NCBI GenBank assembly: GCA_913053815.1
Contig: CAJXGK010000008.1
Location: forward strand, 1-16,981
Length of the DNA stretch: 16,981 nucleotides
Direction: 5' to 3'
Source: an uncultured Rhodanobacteraceae bacterium
GTDB lineage: Bacteria > Pseudomonadota > Gammaproteobacteria > Xanthomonadales > Rhodanobacteraceae
Of this stretch, positions 16,809 to 16,981 are shown piece after piece (position 1 is the stretch's first letter; each line of letters starts with the position of its first letter). Below the pieces are notes generated by a model that was not told the origin of the DNA, made no database searches, and saw nothing but the letters and a program-made list of their open reading frames with translations. The position numbers and the translations under genes were made by a program.

Positions 16809-16981
16809 GGCGTTTCGTCCCGGATTTGATCAGTCCACCTGGGCCAGTTTCAGCTCGGGCAGGGCATTTTTCCTTGCTGCCCCTCTGATCAACCGTGATC
16901 AGGTACGCATCCCTGATAGGGATACCGCCGTATGTATCGGTTTCACGGGCGGTGCAATACATGAAAGGGAAGAGTTCACAC

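Noticed and set aside
16780..16962. 60-residue minus-strand frame at the right edge
   Set aside because: It overlaps the end of the transporter gene, and I see no family signal or ribosome site.

Overview
The window looks like a piece of a flagellated gammaproteobacterial chromosome. This rests on the rplU-rpmA-obgE-proB block with ispB divergent, the mltB-rlpA-dacA envelope cluster, a long-form TrpS, MotA/MotB stators, and a Xanthomonas/Acidithiobacillus-like heteromeric 2-oxoacid dehydrogenase. I cannot name the genus. There is a visible change in base composition. The left end (about 1-4380) is AT-leaning, and the rest is GC-richer, most strongly in the dehydrogenase operon.

Left block (53-4261, all minus strand). 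rplU and rpmA (ribosomal proteins L21 and L27) end at an intrinsic terminator. obgE (ribosome-assembly GTPase) follows behind a small REP-like doublet. A DUF559/Vsr-like nuclease-fold gene overlaps the end of obgE, and its own 3' end runs into an inverted pair of interspersed repeats. Then come proB (first step of proline synthesis) and a DUF6279-type lipoprotein overlapping it by 4 bases.

Middle block (4425-7593, plus strand) is the strangest part. A sound sigma-70-like promoter drives an open frame that is the first half of IspB joined in frame to the last half of the lytic transglycosylase MltB. Neither half keeps a full active site. Next is rlpA, whose conserved catalytic-region His is Ser, and then an unmistakable dacA (PBP5-type carboxypeptidase) pseudogene that has lost its front, its reading frame and its active-site motifs. 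About 620 bases with no convincing gene follow, containing a perfect 14-bp-arm palindrome. This reads as decay of a mltB-rlpA-dacA peptidoglycan cluster. A mis-joined assembly at 5.04 kb is the main alternative for the fusion, but it would not explain the dacA lesions.

Right block. motA-motB (plus strand) encode the flagellar stator and are overlapped at stop and start. trpS follows. A repeat-filled gap then separates trpS from a convergent pdhA-pdhB-pdhC operon (minus strand: E1alpha, E1beta, E2; no E3 here). Just upstream of pdhA lies a 159-bp MITE with 17-bp terminal inverted repeats and CTAG flanks. Last is a plus-strand POT/PTR2-family transporter that lacks the family's ExxER proton-coupling motif.

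No rRNA, tRNA, CRISPR array or full-length insertion sequence was seen.
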